Position numbers and translations under genes: made by a program. Below are positions 14,239-16,201 of a stretch of DNA of 16,201 bases, in pieces (the first letter of the stretch is position 1; the number at the start of each line of letters is the position of its first letter). The stretch is from DASQGA01 sp035535315 (GTDB lineage: Bacteria; Actinomycetota; Thermoleophilia; Gaiellales; Gaiellaceae): positions 1-16,201 of the forward strand of contig DATLQD010000041.1 in NCBI GenBank assembly GCA_035535315.1, in the 5' to 3' direction. Below the pieces are notes generated by a model that saw nothing but the letters and a program-made list of their open reading frames with translations, made no database searches and was not told where the DNA came from.

Positions 14239-14299
14239 ACGGGCCGGCTAACCCTCCGCGGGTCATTCGCACGGGGCAAGGCGTCGTCCGGTCTCTAGT

Positions 14300-14305
14300 T
14301 ACACT
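14300..14305 (+). promoter_or_regulatory. Putative -10 box (TACACT) of the second VOC gene
   Basis: TACACT ends 7 bases before GTG 14313. No ribosome-binding site precedes the GTG, which fits a leaderless mRNA. No good -35 is seen 16-18 bases upstream. Confidence 0.5.
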
Positions 14306-14312
14306 CGCCGCG

Positions 14313-14696
14313 GTGCCGATCGACCACGTCAACGTGCCGGTCAGCGACCTGGACGCGAGCCGGACGTTCTACACCTCTGCACTCGCCCCGTTCGGTTACA
14401 CGCTCGTTTACGACTCGGAAGAGTCACTGGGCTTCGGCGTTGGCGACGGCGGAGACGACAACGAGCCGTTTGCGGTTCGCCTCGGTAACCCGCCGAACGT
14501 CCGAACGCACATCGCCTTCACGGCGTCCAGCGAGGCTCAGGTAGACGAGTTCCATGCCGCGGCGCTGGCCGCAGGAGGAGAGGACAACGGCGGCCCGGGG
14601 GAGCGTCCCTACGGTGGCTACTACTACGCGGCCTTCGTCCTCGACCCGGACGGCCACAACATCGAGGCCGTCTACCACGTCCGGCCCACTGGCTGA
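14313..14696 (+). CDS. VOC superfamily protein with an intact metal-ligand pattern
   Basis: A 127-residue VOC-fold protein. IDHVNVPVSDLDASRTFYTSAL (3-24) is the classic N-terminal strand-helix with His5. His66 (RTHIAFTA) and Glu118 (GHNIEAVYH) stand where VOC metalloenzymes place further ligands. FVLDPDGHNIEAV (108-120) is the usual closing motif. It resembles the putative lactoylglutathione lyase-like group but the reaction is not determined. GTG 14313 is the start; the sequence begins at the first strand of the fold, so no longer N-terminus is needed. It shares only the fold with the other two VOC proteins here. It converges on the third VOC gene, with a hairpin in between. Confidence 0.85.
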   Translation: MPIDHVNVPVSDLDASRTFYTSALAPFGYTLVYDSEESLGFGVGDGGDDNEPFAVRLGNPPNVRTHIAFTASSEAQVDEFHAAALAAGGEDNGGPGERPYGGYYYAAFVLDPDGHNIEAVYHVRPTG

Positions 14697-14714
14697 TCGC
14701 GGCTAGACCCGGGC

Positions 14715-14733
14715 GACGAGGTTGCCCCTCGTT
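14715..14733. terminator. Hairpin between two convergent VOC genes
   Basis: ACGAGG (14716-14721), loop TTGCC, CCTCGT (14727-14732) is a perfect 6-bp stem, extendable by a G-T pair. Lying between converging genes, it may terminate both transcripts; there is no strong U-tract on either side. Confidence 0.4.
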
Positions 14734-14734
14734 C

Positions 14735-15127
14735 TCAGCTCTTGACGGACTCGATCGCGATCAGGTTTCCGTCCGGATCCTTGCACCAGGCTGCGCGGAC
14801 ATCCCCGATGCTTGCGATGCCGCCTTCTGTCTTCATGCCGGGAAGGTCGTACTCCTCGAACACCACACCGCGCTCCCGGAGCCCCGAGACAACAGCGTCC
14901 ACGTCGTCGGTCCGGAAGCCCGCCACGGTCTGGCGGCCCTGGCCGGCGCCGACGCTCTCGTAGACGAGCAACGTCCCGCTTCCCGCCGTGAACTCGGCTT
15001 CACGGTTCTCGGGTAGGTCATCGCGACGCTCTTCCAGCTTCAGGCCGAGCACCTCTCCGTAGAACTTGATCGCGGACTCGACGTTCGAGACCGGGATGAT
15101 CGCGGCGATGTGTGCGTTTCCGAGCAC
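14735..15127 (-). CDS. VOC superfamily protein
   Basis: A 130-residue VOC protein. AHIAAIIPVSNVESAIKFYGEVLGL (5-29) is the first module, with His6. The second begins near VAGFRTDDVDAVVSGLRERGV (68-88) and ends in CKDPDGNLIAIESV (115-128). In this type the last Glu and the His are common metal ligands. The frame is open upstream to about 15295, giving 56 more residues, but these are Arg-rich and unlike VOC N-termini. GTG 15127 has a strong AGGAGG four bases before it, which fixes the start. Function not known; typical candidates are resistance or small-molecule conversion. Confidence 0.85.
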   Translation of the reverse strand: MLGNAHIAAIIPVSNVESAIKFYGEVLGLKLEERRDDLPENREAEFTAGSGTLLVYESVGAGQGRQTVAGFRTDDVDAVVSGLRERGVVFEEYDLPGMKTEGGIASIGDVRAAWCKDPDGNLIAIESVKS

Positions 15128-15131
15128 GTTC

Positions 15132-15137
15132 CCTCCT
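15132..15137 (-). promoter_or_regulatory. Strong ribosome-binding site fixing the third VOC start
   Basis: AGGAGG ends 4 bases before GTG 15127 and decides against the longer open frame to 15295. Confidence 0.75.
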
Positions 15138-15231
15138 CGCTGCCGTCGGTTCGCCGGGACCATGTCAGCCAGGCGTCGGCGGATGCAAGCGTGGTGGTCG
15201 GCAGGCCCGACGGGTACCGTTCCGGGGAGAA

Positions 15232-15247
15232 CGTCGTGTAAACGACG
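15232..15247. promoter_or_regulatory. Inverted repeat CGTCGT-GTAA-ACGACG in the divergent region
   Basis: Perfect 6-bp inverted repeat with a 4-base centre, 25 bases upstream of the small Lys/Ala-rich gene in the 144-base gap to the third VOC gene. It could be an operator or an RNA hairpin in a 5' leader. Nothing else is seen in this gap apart from the flanking ribosome-binding sites. Confidence 0.35.
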
Positions 15248-15271
15248 CCAATTCCGACCGAAAAGAGGCTT

Positions 15272-15451
15272 ATGAGCTCGAGTTCGAAACGACAAACGAC
15301 CATGGCGAAGATGCAGCGCGAGCAGAGAGTCAAGGAACGGCGCGCGGCCAAGCAGGAGAAGAAGCAGGCGGCCGCGGCTGCGAAAATCGCCGAAGCGAAC
15401 GGCGAGACGCTCCCGACCGACGACGTGGTCGAAGACCCAGCCGAAGGCTGA
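15272..15451 (+). CDS. Small Lys/Ala/Glu-rich protein (59 residues), unknown function
   Basis: A short gene that common length cutoffs miss. It starts at ATG 15272 with GAGG about 5 bases upstream (AAAGAGGCTT) and ends in TGA. The protein is MSSSSKRQTT then MAKMQREQRVKERRAAKQEK, followed by KQAAAAAKIAEANGE and an acidic tail (DVVEDPAEG). The middle is one very basic, probably helical segment; the tail is acidic. An internal ATG at 15302 is a second possible start. Such composition suits nucleic-acid or ribosome contact, but I know of no named family. The next gene, the winged-helix protein, begins in another frame near its end. Clean start and strong codon periodicity favour a real gene. Confidence 0.6.
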   Translation: MSSSSKRQTTMAKMQREQRVKERRAAKQEKKQAAAAAKIAEANGETLPTDDVVEDPAEG

Positions 15452-15470
15452 GCGCTCGCCGGAAGCGTCG

Positions 15471-16201
15471 GTCAGCGCCGAGCGGCTGACCTCGCAGCTG
15501 CTGTCGGGACCGCCGGCACGTGATGCTGTCGCGGTTGCCGAGCGCCTCCTGGCGATTCAGGGGCAGGACCCTCGTGGGGCTCGCCTCGCCGTTCGCGCGC
15601 GGACGCAGGGCCTGACCGCAGCAGACGTCGACCGGGCCCTGACGGTCGATCGGTCGCTCCTGATCACCTGGCTGAACCGGGGCACGCTGCATCTCGTCCG
15701 GAGCGAGGACTATCCCTGGTTGCACGCGCTGACGACACCACCGCTCTTGACGGCCAACGCCCGCCGCCTCGCGCAGCTGGGAGTCACACAGGCCGCCGCG
15801 GATCGGGGCGTAGCCCTCATCGAGCGCTCCCTGGCAGAAGAGGGCCCCCTGACGGGCAAGCAGGTCCGGGAACGCTTGCGGGCGGCGAAGGTGCGTGCCG
15901 AAGGCCAGGCCCTGGCGCACATCGTCGGGCTCGCCGCTCTCCGGGGGGTGCTCGTCCGCGGACCGATGGTGGGCAAGCAGCACGCGTATGTCCTCGTCAA
16001 GGACTGGCTCGGCAACGCCTCCCCTGTAGATCGTGACAAAGCCCTGGCGGAGCTGGCTCGCCGCTACCTCGCGGGCCACGGCCCAGCGGATGACCGGGAC
16101 CTGGCCAAGTGGGCGGGTCTCCCGCTCCGAGACGTCAGGGCCGGCCTTGCCGCCATCGCACCTGAGCTCGAGCAACTCGCGGGCACGCTCCTCCACCTGA
16201 A
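15471..16201 (+). CDS. Winged-helix DNA-binding protein (HTH_42/AlkZ-YcaQ-like), start unclear, cut by window edge
   Basis: Resembles the HTH_42 family of tandem winged-helix proteins, which includes the DNA glycosylases AlkZ and YcaQ. Family-like pieces: ERLTSQLLSGPPARDAVAVAERLLAIQGQDPRGA at the start, then ITWLNRGTLHLVRSEDYPWL, whose RGTLHLV is the best-known signature, and RERLRAAKV and DDRDLAKWAGL further on. About 243 residues are visible; full members have 350-400. The frame is open from 15276, just after a TGA, but contains no ATG, GTG or TTG until TTG 15720, which lies well inside the domain. The start given is only a guess, where the family similarity begins. A rare start (CTG 15378, GTC), or an assembly error, is possible. 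Family secure, start not. Confidence 0.65.

Noticed and set aside
15330..16196. 288-residue ORF on the minus strand
   Set aside because: It is the antisense shadow of the winged-helix gene; its composition is Arg/Gly/Pro-rich and matches no family, while the plus strand carries conserved RGTLHLV-type motifs.

Overview
The window is GC-rich, densely coding bacterial DNA. Many genes start with GTG or TTG, gaps are short, and several starts lie directly behind a TANNNT -10 element. Together with the protein families this suggests a high-GC actinobacterium, possibly from the Thermoleophilia (Gaiellales or Solirubrobacterales). That placement is inference; there is no rRNA or other marker here. 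I see no mobile element, CRISPR array, tRNA, rRNA or integration scar. Every stretch longer than 300 bases is coding.

Region by region: (1) 1-1946, minus strand: a hydroxymethylglutaryl-CoA lyase followed 5 bases later by a GT-C membrane glycosyltransferase that runs off the left edge. (2) About 2048-3398, plus strand: an ornithine cyclodeaminase/mu-crystallin family enzyme and a VOC-fold protein in one operon. (3) 3541-10401, minus strand: a run of eight genes. In transcription order they are a class III-type zinc alcohol dehydrogenase overlapping an MBL-fold hydrolase by 4 bases, a cupredoxin lipoprotein, a cyclophilin, a membrane diguanylate cyclase, two tandem PQQ-type sugar dehydrogenases (one exported, one a lipoprotein) and a two-domain sulfurtransferase. 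(4) 10428-12684: a membrane GAF protein with a degenerate GGDEF domain, a small protein joining a LacI-type HTH to helical segments, and a NYN-domain nuclease. (5) 12673-15127: a GFA-fold zinc protein, a cupin, an unrecognised conserved-looking protein and two VOC proteins. (6) 15272-16201: a 59-residue Lys/Ala-rich protein too short for usual ORF cutoffs, then a winged-helix (HTH_42/AlkZ-like) protein with no normal start codon, cut by the right edge.

Themes: the alcohol dehydrogenase/MBL pair looks like thiol-dependent formaldehyde oxidation. The two sugar dehydrogenases and the cupredoxin would all act outside the membrane. An intact diguanylate cyclase and a GGDEF relative that has lost catalysis but kept the c-di-GMP-binding RxxD motif could make and sense c-di-GMP. 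The most general signal is regulatory: nine starts have a TANNNT box 6-8 bases upstream, the geometry of leaderless transcription. I found no clear case of a wholly new multi-gene system. The best leads are the degenerate GGDEF protein, the LacI-HTH/helical protein beside the NYN nuclease, and the missing start codon at the right end.
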